NCBI RefSeq assembly: GCF_035503745.1
Contig: NZ_DATJTC010000043.1
Location: 62,001 to 126,000 of the forward strand
Source: Dyella_B sp035503745
GTDB taxonomy: Bacteria > Pseudomonadota > Gammaproteobacteria > Xanthomonadales > Rhodanobacteraceae
DNA: 64,000 nucleotides
Direction: 5' to 3'
A program made the position numbers and the translations under genes. Position 1 is the stretch's first letter. Each line of letters begins with the position of its first letter. Under the pieces are notes generated by a model. The model did no database searches. It was not told the DNA's origin and saw nothing but the letters and a program-made list of their open reading frames with translations. Positions 8,788-17,712 of this stretch are shown in pieces.

Positions 8788-9326
8788 CGCCAGTGCTCCT
8801 GTTCGGCGGCGCTCTTGCCCTGCGCGTGCAGGATCAGGTCGCAGACCTCGCGCGCGGCGCCCTGGCCGCCGGCAAGGCGGGTCTGCCAATGCGCCTGTTC
8901 GACCACCCATGGATGGGCGTTGCTCACCGCCACCGCCAACCCGCTGATGCGCATGGCGGGGAGGTCGGGCAGGTCGTCGCCGACGAAGGCGGCCTGCTCG
9001 GGCGAAAGGTTCAGCGCCTCCAGGATCTGCTGCAGGCATTCGCGTTTGTTGCCCTGGCCCTGGTAGACGTGCGCGATGTCCAGTTCTTCGGCCCGCAACG
9101 CCACCGGATGGCTGATGCGCGCGCTGATGATCGCCACGTGCACGCCATGGGCCTGCAGGCGCTTGAGCCCCAGCCCGTCGTGCACGTGGAACACCTTGGT
9201 TTCGTGACCGCTTTCGCTGTACCACAGGCGGCCGTCGGTGAGCGTGCCATCCACGTCGAACGCCGCCAGGCGGACCTTGGCGGCGCGGGCAAGCAGATCG
9301 GCGGGGAGATGTTGGAGATAAGCCAT
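8784..9326 (-). CDS. kdsC: 3-deoxy-D-manno-octulosonate 8-phosphate phosphatase
   Basis: A 180-aa HAD-superfamily phosphatase that releases phosphate from Kdo-8-phosphate, a step in making the Kdo sugar of LPS. The nucleophile motif DVDGTLTDG is at residues 24-32, KVFHVHDGLGL follows, and the acidic GDDLPDLP motif lies towards the C-terminus. It sits between kdsD and lptC, the standard arrangement. Confidence 0.95.
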   Translation of the reverse strand: MAYLQHLPADLLARAAKVRLAAFDVDGTLTDGRLWYSESGHETKVFHVHDGLGLKRLQAHGVHVAIISARISHPVALRAEELDIAHVYQGQGNKRECLQQILEALNLSPEQAAFVGDDLPDLPAMRISGLAVAVSNAHPWVVEQAHWQTRLAGGQGAAREVCDLILHAQGKSAAEQEHWR

Positions 9327-9336
9327 CAGGTTTCCG

Positions 9337-10347
9337 TCAGACCACGCGCGCGCGCAGCAGATCGTGAATGTTGAGCGCGCCGACCACGCGCTGTGCCTGG
9401 TCTACCACCAGCAGCGCGTGAATCTGGTATTTCTCCATCAGCTGCGCGGCTTCGATGGCAAGCTTGTCCGCGCCGATCACCTTGGGGCCGCGCGTCATCA
9501 GGTCGCTGACCTTGGCGTTGCGCAGGTCCACGCCGTCGTCATCCAGTGCGCGGCGCAGGTCGCCGTCGGTGAACACACCCAGCAGGCGCTGTTCGTGATC
9601 GACCACGGCGGTCATGCCTAGGTGCTTGCGGGTCATTTCCATCAGGGCTTCGGTCAGGCTTGCGTCGGGTGAAATGGTCGGTACCCCGGAGCCGGTGTGC
9701 ATGACGTCGCTGATGTGCAGCAGCAGGCGCCGGCCCAGGCTCCCGGCCGGATGAGAACGCGCGAAGTCCTCAGAGGTAAACCCGCGCGCTTCAAGCAGCG
9801 CGATCGCCAGCGCATCGCCCATCACCAGGGCGGCGGTGGTGCTGGCAGTGGGGGCCAGGCCCAGCGGGCAGGCTTCGGCCGAGATGCCCGCGTCCAGGTG
9901 TACGTCGGCCTGGCCGGCCAGCGAGGAATCGGGGTTGCCGGTAATGGCGATCAGCGGGATGCCCTGGCGCTTGATTACCGGCAGGATGAACAGGATCTCG
10001 TCCGTCTCGCCGGAGTTGGAGAGCGCCAGCACCACGTCCTGGGGCAGGATCATGCCCAAATCGCCATGGCTGGCCTCGCCGGGGTGGACGAAGAAAGCCG
10101 GGGTGCCGGTGGAAGCCAGGGTGGCGGCGATCTTGCGGCCGACGTGGCCGGACTTGCCCATGCCGGTGACCACCAGGCGCCCCTTGCAGGCCTGGATGAT
10201 CCGGCAGGCGTCCACGAAGGCGCCGTCGATGCGCGGCTCCAGGGCGCGGATGGCGGCCGCCTCGGTGGCGATGACCGTGCGGGCGCTCTGGACGAGGGCG
10301 GCGGCATCCACCCGGGTGGATTTGGCTTTGGCGATGGGTGCGTTCAT
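9337..10347 (-). CDS. kdsD: D-arabinose-5-phosphate isomerase (KdsD/KpsF family)
   Basis: A 336-aa enzyme interconverting ribulose-5-phosphate and arabinose-5-phosphate, the first committed step towards Kdo. An SIS sugar-isomerase domain (GMGKSGHVGRK near residues 62-72) is followed by two CBS domains in the C-terminal third (VSDLMTRGP). The length matches full KdsD rather than the short forms. It is the first gene of the minus-strand block and divergent from the bolA-murA pair. Confidence 0.95.
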   Translation of the reverse strand: MNAPIAKAKSTRVDAAALVQSARTVIATEAAAIRALEPRIDGAFVDACRIIQACKGRLVVTGMGKSGHVGRKIAATLASTGTPAFFVHPGEASHGDLGMILPQDVVLALSNSGETDEILFILPVIKRQGIPLIAITGNPDSSLAGQADVHLDAGISAEACPLGLAPTASTTAALVMGDALAIALLEARGFTSEDFARSHPAGSLGRRLLLHISDVMHTGSGVPTISPDASLTEALMEMTRKHLGMTAVVDHEQRLLGVFTDGDLRRALDDDGVDLRNAKVSDLMTRGPKVIGADKLAIEAAQLMEKYQIHALLVVDQAQRVVGALNIHDLLRARVV

Positions 10348-10508
10348 GCGTCCTCAGGGGCGGCTGGCGGGGCCGCTGGTCGGTCCGTGTCGTTTCTGCG
10401 ACAGCAGATTTCCATTAACATGGCATATTCGCATTCTATCTTGATGCCTGACGCCCATGGCCCGATTCTTCGCCGGCCGGCGTTCAGGATCTCCGCAGTG
10501 GAAGAACA

Positions 10509-10748
10509 ATGGACGCAGCCAGCATCCAGGCAATGATCGAAACCGGCCTGCCCGGCGCCCGGGCCCGCGTACAGGGCGACGATGGCGTCCACTTCGAGGC
10601 CGAAGTGGTGGCCGCGCAGTTCGCGGGCAAGTTGCCGCTGGCGCGCCATCGGCTGGTCTACGGCACACTGGGCGATCTGATGGGTGGCGCGATCCATGCG
10701 CTGGCGCTCAAGACCCTTACCCCCGAAGAGGCTGCCGCGCGCCGTTGA
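10509..10748 (+). CDS. BolA family protein (IbaG-like)
   Basis: A 79-aa BolA-fold protein. Its place directly upstream of murA is that of IbaG/YrbA. BolA proteins partner with monothiol glutaredoxins in iron-sulfur cluster handling; IbaG is linked to acid resistance and envelope phenotypes. The conserved helix-turn segment is HRLVYGTLGDLMGGAIHALALKT. It ends 46 bp before murA, so co-transcription is likely. Confidence 0.85.
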   Translation: MDAASIQAMIETGLPGARARVQGDDGVHFEAEVVAAQFAGKLPLARHRLVYGTLGDLMGGAIHALALKTLTPEEAAARR

Positions 10749-10794
10749 CGGTTGCCGCCGCGCCCTTTGGTCTTCGTTTTTCCAAGGATTCCCA

Positions 10795-12054
10795 ATGGCC
10801 AAAATTCTGATCAGCGGTGGCGAGCCGCTACGCGGTGAAGTAGGTATTTCCGGTGCCAAGAACGCCGTCCTGCCGATCCTCGCGTCCTGCCTGCTGGCCG
10901 ATGAGCCGGTGACGATCAGCAACGTGCCGCACCTGCACGATGTCACCACCACCATGGAGCTGCTCGGCCAGATGGGCGTGCAGCTGGTGCTGGACGATCG
11001 CATGAAGATCCAGGTCGACCCGCGTTCGACCGACCGCTATTTCGCGCCGTACGAGCTGGTCAAGACCATGCGCGCCTCGATCCTGGTGCTGGGGCCTTTG
11101 GTGGCGCGCTTCGGCCAGGCGGAAGTCTCGCTGCCCGGCGGCTGCCAGATCGGCTCGCGTCCGGTCGACCAGCACATTCGCGGCCTGCAGGCGCTGGGCG
11201 CGGACATCGATGTGGAAAACGGCTACATCAAGGCGCGCGCCAAGCGCTTGAAGGGCGCGCGCATCGCCATGGACATGGTTACGGTGACCGGCACCGAAAA
11301 CGTGATGATGGCCGCGGTACTGGCCTCGGGCACCAGCGTCATCGACAACGCGGCGCAGGAGCCGGAAGTGGTCGACCTGGCCAACTGCCTCAACGCGATG
11401 GGCGCCCAGATCGAAGGCGCGGGCACCTCCACCATGGTGATCCATGGGGTGGAGCGCCTGCATGGCGCCTCCTACGAGGTGCTGCCCGATCGCATCGAAA
11501 CCGGCACCTTCCTGGTCGGTGCGGCGATGACCGGCGGCAAGGTGCGCGCCCGCAATGCGCGCGCCAGCACGCTCGACGCGGTGCTGGCCAAGCTGGAGGA
11601 ATCGGGTGCGCACATCTCCACCGGTCCGGACTGGATCGAGCTGGACATGCAGGGCCGCCGCCCGAAGGCGGTAAACATCACCACCGCGCCCTATCCGGCG
11701 TTTCCCACCGACATGCAAGCACAATTCACCGCGCTCAACTGCGTGGCCGAGGGTGTAGGCATCATCACCGAGACGGTGTTCGAAAACCGCTTCATGCACG
11801 CGCACGAATTGCAGCGTCTGGGCGCGGACATCCGCCTGGAAGGCAATACCGCGATCATCCAGGGCGTGAACAAGATGAGCGGCGCGCCGATCATGGCGAC
11901 CGACCTGCGCGCCTCGGCGTGCTTGGTGCTGGCAGGCCTGGTGGCCGAGGGCGATACCACGGTCGATCGCGTGTATCACATCGATCGCGGCTACGAGAAC
12001 ATCGAAGAGAAGCTAGGCACGCTGGGCGCGCGGATTCGTCGTCTGCCCACGTAA
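10795..12054 (+). CDS. murA: UDP-N-acetylglucosamine 1-carboxyvinyltransferase
   Basis: A 419-aa MurA, the first committed enzyme of peptidoglycan synthesis, transferring enolpyruvate from PEP to UDP-GlcNAc. Lys22 and Asn23 (AKNAV) bind UDP-GlcNAc and Cys117 (PGGCQIG) is the active-site cysteine targeted by fosfomycin in sensitive MurA, so no Cys-to-Asp resistance change is seen. The start at 10795 gives the canonical MAKILISGG N-terminus; upstream codons overlap bolA out of frame. A terminator follows. Confidence 0.97.
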   Translation: MAKILISGGEPLRGEVGISGAKNAVLPILASCLLADEPVTISNVPHLHDVTTTMELLGQMGVQLVLDDRMKIQVDPRSTDRYFAPYELVKTMRASILVLGPLVARFGQAEVSLPGGCQIGSRPVDQHIRGLQALGADIDVENGYIKARAKRLKGARIAMDMVTVTGTENVMMAAVLASGTSVIDNAAQEPEVVDLANCLNAMGAQIEGAGTSTMVIHGVERLHGASYEVLPDRIETGTFLVGAAMTGGKVRARNARASTLDAVLAKLEESGAHISTGPDWIELDMQGRRPKAVNITTAPYPAFPTDMQAQFTALNCVAEGVGIITETVFENRFMHAHELQRLGADIRLEGNTAIIQGVNKMSGAPIMATDLRASACLVLAGLVAEGDTTVDRVYHIDRGYENIEEKLGTLGARIRRLPT

Positions 12055-12120
12055 GTTTCCGCGTGTCATTCCTGCCTGCGCGGGAATCGCGCGCTTGGCA
12101 GGGCAAGGCAAGTCTTGAAG

Positions 12121-12150
12121 AAACGGGTCGCCGGTGTGGCCCGTTTTTTT
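12121..12150 (+). terminator. intrinsic terminator after murA
   Basis: AAACGGG and CCCGTTT arms flank a 12-nt loop and run into T7. The T-run touches the stop codon of the convergent DUF3108 gene. Confidence 0.8.
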
Positions 12151-12856
12151 ATGGCGTGCTGTAGCGAACCAGCTGCAAGGTAAGATCGCCGCCGTCGCTC
12201 TGTGCCATCTTTACCGGCAACGCAAATTTTTTGGGCACGTACCACGCATCGAAATGCTTGTCCGAATCGGTGCGCGTCACGCGTTCGGCCTGGAAGCTGC
12301 CCGCCGGAACCTGTACCGCTTCGGTGCCTTGCACTTTGAACTGCTGCTGCTCCACGCGCTGCTTCACGCCCACCGGCAAGTTCACGCTCTGGTTGCCGCC
12401 CTGCAATGCCAGGCCGATGGCCAGTGGCATGGTGTTGCGATCGACCATGCCCGGCGTGGCGGCGTAGCTGGTCGTGCCCTTGCCGTCATCGACGCTCACT
12501 TGCCTGGTGTTCCAGTTCACCTGCATCAGACGCTGCTTGGTTTTCAGCGCGCTTTGCTTGGAGTGGTAGGTTTCGGTTTCCGGCGCGTTGTTGTTCCAGC
12601 GAAAACGCGTCACGTCGCTGGTGTTGGCGCCGAGCATGGCGGCAAGCCCGGAGGTACCTTTGATCTGATTGCTGTATTCGTATTCGCCGTTACCCAGCGA
12701 CTTGAGCGTGATGGTGGCTTCGCCCATCGCTTCGCCGTCGCGCGATACCTGATAGGTCGCGGTGAACGGCGCAGGGCCGGCGGCAAACGCGGCAGTGGCG
12801 GACAGGGCCAGCGCGGCGCCAGCGAGGAAGGTGCGGGAGAGTTTGAGTATGCGCAT
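12149..12856 (-). CDS. DUF3108 domain periplasmic protein
   Basis: About 235 aa from the ATG at 12856. A signal peptide (MRILKLSRTFLAGAALALSATAAFA) precedes a DUF3108-type beta-rich domain (FTATYQVSRDGEAMGEATI). The function of the family is not established; it is common in Xanthomonadales next to purMN. It is 51 bp downstream of purN on the same strand, which suggests a shared transcript. The in-frame extension upstream of the signal peptide is unlikely to be translated. Confidence 0.85.
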   Translation of the reverse strand: MRILKLSRTFLAGAALALSATAAFAAGPAPFTATYQVSRDGEAMGEATITLKSLGNGEYEYSNQIKGTSGLAAMLGANTSDVTRFRWNNNAPETETYHSKQSALKTKQRLMQVNWNTRQVSVDDGKGTTSYAATPGMVDRNTMPLAIGLALQGGNQSVNLPVGVKQRVEQQQFKVQGTEAVQVPAGSFQAERVTRTDSDKHFDAWYVPKKFALPVKMAQSDGGDLTLQLVRYSTP

Positions 12857-12907
12857 GGATCGGCAGTGTACGCCCGGATCCTGAACGCATCGTTGCAACG
12901 GCGCGGT

Positions 12908-13573
12908 TCAGGCGATCAACGCGCCTTGGTGCCATCGCAAAGGTTTGCGAAGCACTTGGCCGTCGAAGATGATGGTGTCGGCGGCGAGCGACAATCGTTC
13001 CGAGGCGATCAACGCAACCACAGCCGGCAGCAGCTGGTGTTCCAGCGGAAGCAGTCGTGCGGCAAGCGTGTTTTCGTCGTCGCCGGGTTCGATCGTCAAT
13101 GCGGCCTGTGCGATGACCGGGCCACCATCCAGTTCGGCGGTGACGTAGTGGACGCTGGCGCCGTGCTCGCTATCGCCCGCCTCGAGCGCGCGGCGGTGCG
13201 TGTGCAGGCCGCGGTATTTGGGCAGCAGCGAGGGATGGATGTTGATCATCCGCCCCACCCACGGCGTCAGCGCATCGGCGTCGATGATGCGCATGAACCC
13301 GGCCAGCACCAGCAGATCCGGCTTGCTGGCCGCGATACGCTCGAACAGCGCAAAGTCGTAGTCGCGGCGTTCGGCGTAGTCGCGCGGATCCAGCACCAGG
13401 GTCGGGATGCCCGCCGTCTTCGCCAGTTGCAACGCGCCTGCGTTGGCCTTGTCGCTGCCGACCAATACGAATTCCAGCGGCGATTGCCCGTTCGCGCGTG
13501 CCGCCAGCAGCGCGGCGAAATTGCTGCCGCGTCCGGAGGCGAGAACTGCGATGCGAAGAAGTGTAGATGGCAT
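12908..13573 (-). CDS. purN: phosphoribosylglycinamide formyltransferase
   Basis: 221 aa. It transfers the formyl group of 10-formyl-THF to GAR in purine synthesis. The phosphate loop GRGSN is at residues 14-18. GFMRIID, the active-site NIHPSLLPKYRGLHTH and the DGGPVI segment with its catalytic Asp follow. It lies downstream of purM on the same strand, separated by 188 bp containing repeated sequence. Confidence 0.96.
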   Translation of the reverse strand: MPSTLLRIAVLASGRGSNFAALLAARANGQSPLEFVLVGSDKANAGALQLAKTAGIPTLVLDPRDYAERRDYDFALFERIAASKPDLLVLAGFMRIIDADALTPWVGRMINIHPSLLPKYRGLHTHRRALEAGDSEHGASVHYVTAELDGGPVIAQAALTIEPGDDENTLAARLLPLEHQLLPAVVALIASERLSLAADTIIFDGQVLRKPLRWHQGALIA

Positions 13574-13590
13574 GGGTACGATTCTTTACG

Positions 13591-13628
13591 CCCTCTCCCC
13601 TCCGGGGAGAGGGCTGGGGTGAGGGGGC
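13591..13628. repeat. REP-like intergenic repeat, copy 1
   Basis: The unit begins CCCTCTCCCC, has a CCGGGG-centred hairpin (CTCCCCTCCGGGGAGAG) and continues GGGCTGGGGTGAGGGGG. Similar units occur at 13720-13755 (opposite orientation) and 42731-42769. Confidence 0.75.
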
Positions 13629-13719
13629 AGTCTTGCAAAAATTTTTATCGCGCCTGGAACGGGCGGCACTTAATGTGCGATCCAATTCAAATTCGTGTTC
13701 AAATTCGCGGCGAGGTTGG

Positions 13720-13755
13720 CCCCTCTCCCCAACCCTCTCCCCGAAGGGGAGAGTG
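13720..13755. repeat. REP-like intergenic repeat, copy 2 (inverted)
   Basis: The reverse complement reads CTCTCCCCTTCGGGGAGAGGG followed by TTGGGGAGAGGGG, the same unit as copy 1 in the opposite direction. The two copies bracket about 90 bp of AT-richer sequence between purM and purN, like a paired repeat element. Confidence 0.75.
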
Positions 13756-13761
13756 AGTACA

Positions 13762-14790
13762 TCAGTCGATATGCACGCGCTCGTCGCCTTGCGCGGCAAC
13801 GACTTGGCCGATCACCGAACTCTTCAAGCCATGTCTGGCCAGCAGGTCCGACGCGGCGCCGACGGCGTCGCGCGGTAGCAGAACGGTGAAGCCGACACCG
13901 CAATTGAAGGTGCGCCACATCTCGGCGCGTGCAACGTTGCCTTCGCGCATCAGCCAGTCGAACACGGGTGGCAGCACGATGGCCGACGCGTCGATATGCA
14001 GGCCCAGGCCTTCGGGCACGACGCGGATGATGTTTTCCTTCAGGCCGCCGCCGGTGATGTGCGCCATGCCGTGCACAGGCACGGATTTGAGCAGCTCCAG
14101 CATCGGCTTGACGTAGAGGGTGGTGGGCGCCATCAGCGCGTCCGCCAGTTTTACGCCACCCAGGTCCAGATCGAACGGGTTGCCCGCGCGTTCTGCGATC
14201 TTGCGGATCAGCGAGTAGCCGTTCGAATGCGGGCCGGAGGAGGCCACGCCGAGAATCACGTCGCCCGCCGCCACGGTGTCGCCGCTCAGCAGGGCTGCTT
14301 TTTCCACCGCGCCGACGGTGAAGCCGGCCAGGTCGTATTCACCCGGCGGATACATGTCGGGCATCTCGGCGGTTTCGCCGCCGATCAACGCGCAGCCGGC
14401 CAGCTCGCAGCCCTTGGCAATGCCGCCGACCACCGCCACGGTGGTGTCCACGTCCAGCTTGCCGGTGGCGAAGTAATCGAGGAAGAACAGCGGCTCGGCG
14501 CCCTGCACCAGCACGTCGTTCACGCACATGCCGACCAGGTCGATGCCGATCGTGTCGTGGCGGTTCAGCTGCTGGGCCAGCTTTAGCTTGGTGCCCACGC
14601 CGTCGGTGCCCGACACCAGCACCGGCTCCTTGAAGCGGGTGCCGAGGTTGAACAAGCCGCCGAAACCGCCCAGGCCGCCCATCACCTCGGGCCGGAAGGT
14701 GCGCTTGACCAGGGGCTTGATACGTTCGACCACGGCATTGCCGGCATCGATATCCACGCCGGCGGCGCGGTAGGTGAGGGCGTCGGACAT
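13762..14790 (-). CDS. purM: phosphoribosylformylglycinamidine cyclo-ligase
   Basis: A 342-aa ATP-dependent AIR synthetase of the purine pathway. The substrate loop is GTDGVGTKLKLA, followed by DLVGMCVNDVLVQGAEPLFFLDY and HITGGGLKENI. Full length for the family. It begins 96 bp from the divergent DUF2066 gene and precedes purN. The repeat pair downstream could affect how much transcript reaches purN. Confidence 0.97.
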   Translation of the reverse strand: MSDALTYRAAGVDIDAGNAVVERIKPLVKRTFRPEVMGGLGGFGGLFNLGTRFKEPVLVSGTDGVGTKLKLAQQLNRHDTIGIDLVGMCVNDVLVQGAEPLFFLDYFATGKLDVDTTVAVVGGIAKGCELAGCALIGGETAEMPDMYPPGEYDLAGFTVGAVEKAALLSGDTVAAGDVILGVASSGPHSNGYSLIRKIAERAGNPFDLDLGGVKLADALMAPTTLYVKPMLELLKSVPVHGMAHITGGGLKENIIRVVPEGLGLHIDASAIVLPPVFDWLMREGNVARAEMWRTFNCGVGFTVLLPRDAVGAASDLLARHGLKSSVIGQVVAAQGDERVHID

Positions 14791-14886
14791 GGCGAACCTG
14801 CGCGTCGGAAAACGTCCAATGATAGACGTTAAGCGTCGGATTGGGCAGACTTTCCGTCATATCCCCGCCCTGAGTCCGGCCCGCCC

Positions 14887-15885
14887 ATGCGCCTGTCACG
14901 CCTGCTGATCGTTACCCTATTGTTCGGCCTGGTTACCGGGTTGCCGCAGATCGCCCGCAGCCAGGCCGTGCCGCCCGCGTCGCCTTATACGGTGGTGGTG
15001 CCGGTGTCCGATGTCAGCGACGCACAGCGCGGCCAGGCGTTTTCCACCGCGCTGGGGCAAGTGCTGGCGCGCGTGTCCGGTGGCGAAGATCTCACCACCA
15101 AGCCTGGCTACGGCGACGCCCTGCAGAACGCCGCCGGCATCATCAAGAACTTCCAATACCAGCGCGGCGAGGGCAATCCGCCCACGCTGACCCTGGCGAT
15201 TACCTTCGACCAGGGCGCGGTGCAGCGGCTGATCGCCCAGTTCGGCGCCAGCACCGCCGGGGTGAAACCGCCGGTGCTGCTGGTGGTGCGCGGCCCCGAC
15301 GGCAAGGTGCTGGGCAAGGACGGCCTGGGCGCGCTGGCCGACGCGGTGGGCAAACGCGGCTATCCGGTAAGTTTTGCCGATCCTGCGCAGCTGCCCGATC
15401 TGGACAAGCTCGCCTCGGCCGATCCGGCGGCGATGTCGGCGATCAGCCGGCTGTATCACACCGGCTTGGTGCTGCTTGGCGACGTGCACGCCAGCGGCGC
15501 GGACTGGACCCTGATCAGCGGCGGCCAGGCCCAGCATTGGACCGCCCAGGGCAGCGGCAGCGACCTGCTCGCCGATGGCGGCAACAGCGCCGCCGATAGA
15601 TTGGGGCAGGCGCTCAATGTGATCGGCGCGTCCACCGTCGAGGGCACGCTGTGGGTGTCGGGCCTGCATTCGGCGATGGACTACGCCAACCTGCTGTCCC
15701 TGCTGCGCGCCGATCCGTCGGTGCAGAACGTCGTCACCCTGGGCGCTCAGGACGATGGCCTGCTGCTGTCGGTGAAAGCGGGCATGCCGCTCGACGGACT
15801 GGCGGCCAACCTGACCGCGGGCGGGCGCCTGTTGCAGGGCAGTGCGCATGATGGCGCGGACGTCAGCCTGCGCTGGCTGCACTGA
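14887..15885 (+). CDS. DUF2066 domain-containing exported protein
   Basis: 332 aa. A hydrophobic N-terminus with the look of a signal peptide (LLIVTLLFGLVTGLPQIA) precedes a DUF2066 domain (VVVPVSDVSDAQRGQAFSTALGQVLARVSGG). Members are found in Xanthomonadales and Pseudomonas next to purM; their function is unknown. It is 6 bp upstream of the phosphatidyltransferase gene. Confidence 0.8.
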   Translation: MRLSRLLIVTLLFGLVTGLPQIARSQAVPPASPYTVVVPVSDVSDAQRGQAFSTALGQVLARVSGGEDLTTKPGYGDALQNAAGIIKNFQYQRGEGNPPTLTLAITFDQGAVQRLIAQFGASTAGVKPPVLLVVRGPDGKVLGKDGLGALADAVGKRGYPVSFADPAQLPDLDKLASADPAAMSAISRLYHTGLVLLGDVHASGADWTLISGGQAQHWTAQGSGSDLLADGGNSAADRLGQALNVIGASTVEGTLWVSGLHSAMDYANLLSLLRADPSVQNVVTLGAQDDGLLLSVKAGMPLDGLAANLTAGGRLLQGSAHDGADVSLRWLH

Positions 15886-15891
15886 ACGGCC

Positions 15892-16467
15892 ATGATCGCC
15901 GCGATGCCCGCCGCGTCGCATTCCCCTTGGCGGCATCTGCCCAATGCCATCTCCATGCTGCGCGTGCTGCTGGTCGCACCGATCGGCTGGCTGCTGTGGC
16001 ATCGGCAATGGTCCGGTGCGCTGACGCTGGTGGCGGTTGCCGGGGTCTCGGACGGGCTGGATGGCTTTCTGGCGCGCCATTACGGCTGGCAAAGCCGGCT
16101 TGGCGGCATGCTGGACGCGATGGCCGACAAGTTATTGCTGGTCAGCTGTTTCGTGATTCTGGCCTGGCTCGGCGAGGCACCGGTGTGGCTCACCGCGATC
16201 GTCTGCGGCCGCGATCTGCTGATCGCTACCGGCGCCTTGCTGTGGCGCATACTGATTGGCCGCATCTATCCGCAGCCTAGCCTGCTGTCCAAGGCCTGCA
16301 CGCTGATGCAGATCCTGTATCTGCTGGCGGTGCTGCTGGCGCTGGCGCGCTGGCCGGCACTGGATGCGCGGCCGCTGGTCTGGCTGGTGGCCGCGCTGTG
16401 CGCAGCCAGCGGCGTGGATTACCTGCTGCGCTGGTCACACCGCGCATGGCACACCCTGCGCCCATAA
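15892..16467 (+). CDS. CDP-alcohol phosphatidyltransferase family membrane protein
   Basis: 191 aa with several transmembrane helices. It carries the family motif DG-x2-DG-x2-AR-x8-G-x3-D-x3-D (DGLDGFLAR, then GGMLDAMADK). Such enzymes exchange CMP for an alcohol in phospholipid synthesis. It resembles the small PgsA-like proteins that accompany DUF2066-purM, but the substrate cannot be read from the sequence and pgsA is not assigned. It is probably co-transcribed with the genes on both sides. Confidence 0.85.
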   Translation: MIAAMPAASHSPWRHLPNAISMLRVLLVAPIGWLLWHRQWSGALTLVAVAGVSDGLDGFLARHYGWQSRLGGMLDAMADKLLLVSCFVILAWLGEAPVWLTAIVCGRDLLIATGALLWRILIGRIYPQPSLLSKACTLMQILYLLAVLLALARWPALDARPLVWLVAALCAASGVDYLLRWSHRAWHTLRP

Positions 16468-16545
16468 TGTGCGCAAGCCCCAAGACTTTGAACGGTTACC
16501 GACATCGGCGACACTTCCCATCACGCCCATACGCATGAGCCCTTC

Positions 16546-17712
16546 GTGTCCATAAGCCAAGAGACATCCCGCCGCTGGCAGATGCTGGCGATCACCGTCG
16601 TCATCGGATTGCTGGTGTGGCTGCTGGCGCCGGTGCTGATGCCGTTTGCGATCGCCGCGATGCTGGCTTACCTGGGCGATCCGATGGCCAACCGGCTGGA
16701 GCGCCTGGGCATGGGGCGTGCGCTGGCGGTGAGCATCGTGTTCATCGTGCTGATCCTGGTGATCGTGGCCACCCTGCTGCTGCTGGTGCCGCTGATCGCG
16801 CGGCAGATCGAAAACCTGGTGCTGAACTTTCCCCATTATGTGGAGTGGTGCAGGGACACCGCGCTGCCATGGCTGCAGACGAAGCTTCACCTTGATCCGA
16901 ACGCGTTCGACACCGATCGCCTGGTCGCCCAATTCAAGGCGCACATCGGTTCGATCGGCAGCGTGCTCGGCAAGCTGTCGCGCTCGGGCATCGGCGTGGT
17001 GGCATGGCTGACCAACCTGGTATTGATTCCAGTGGTGTGGTTCTACCTGCTGCGTGACTGGGACCGCCTGGTGGCGTGGATCGATAGCATGCTGCCGCGT
17101 TCGATCGAACCCACCATCGCGCATCTGGCGCGTGAATCGGACGCCGTGCTCGGCGCGTTCGTGCGCGGACAATTGCTGGTGATGCTGGCGCTGGCGATCT
17201 ACTACGGCTCGGCCCTGACGGTGGTAGGCATTTCAGTAGGGCCCCTGATCGGCATGATCGCGGGCTTGCTGAGCTTTGTGCCGTATCTGGGGTTCATCAC
17301 CGGTTTCGCCGCGGCGCTTATCGCCTCGCTGGTGCAGCACGGCGACTGGACGAATCTGCTGCTGGTGGTCGGCGTGTTTGTCATCGGGCAGTTGCTGGAA
17401 GGCTATGTGCTGGTGCCCCGGCTGGTGGGCGAGAAAATCGGCCTGCATCCGGTGGCAGTGATTTTTGCCGTGCTGGCTGGCGGTTATCTGTTTGGATTCC
17501 TCGGCGTGTTGCTGGCGTTGCCGGCGGCGTCGGTGATCCTGGTGCTGTTGCGCTATCTGGCCGAACGATATCGGCAAAGCAATCTGTATACCGAAGAGGG
17601 GCCGCCGGACACGGCGATTGCCGAGATCGACGTGCAGGTCAGCGAGGATGGCGAAGGTCACGTGCATACGCAGACGCGCGTCGTCCGCGACGGGAATTCG
17701 CCCCAGTCATGA
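16546..17712 (+). CDS. AI-2E family transporter (PerM/YdgG type)
   Basis: 388 aa with about eight predicted membrane segments and the family pattern GQLLEGYVLVPRLVGEKIGLHPVAVIFAVLAGG. Members have been reported as AI-2 exporters or Na+/H+ antiporters; which applies is unknown. The start is GTG at 16546, because the nearest upstream ATG frame stops immediately. The gene ends with ATGA overlapping hda, as in many gammaproteobacteria. Confidence 0.88.
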   Translation: MSISQETSRRWQMLAITVVIGLLVWLLAPVLMPFAIAAMLAYLGDPMANRLERLGMGRALAVSIVFIVLILVIVATLLLLVPLIARQIENLVLNFPHYVEWCRDTALPWLQTKLHLDPNAFDTDRLVAQFKAHIGSIGSVLGKLSRSGIGVVAWLTNLVLIPVVWFYLLRDWDRLVAWIDSMLPRSIEPTIAHLARESDAVLGAFVRGQLLVMLALAIYYGSALTVVGISVGPLIGMIAGLLSFVPYLGFITGFAAALIASLVQHGDWTNLLLVVGVFVIGQLLEGYVLVPRLVGEKIGLHPVAVIFAVLAGGYLFGFLGVLLALPAASVILVLLRYLAERYRQSNLYTEEGPPDTAIAEIDVQVSEDGEGHVHTQTRVVRDGNSPQS

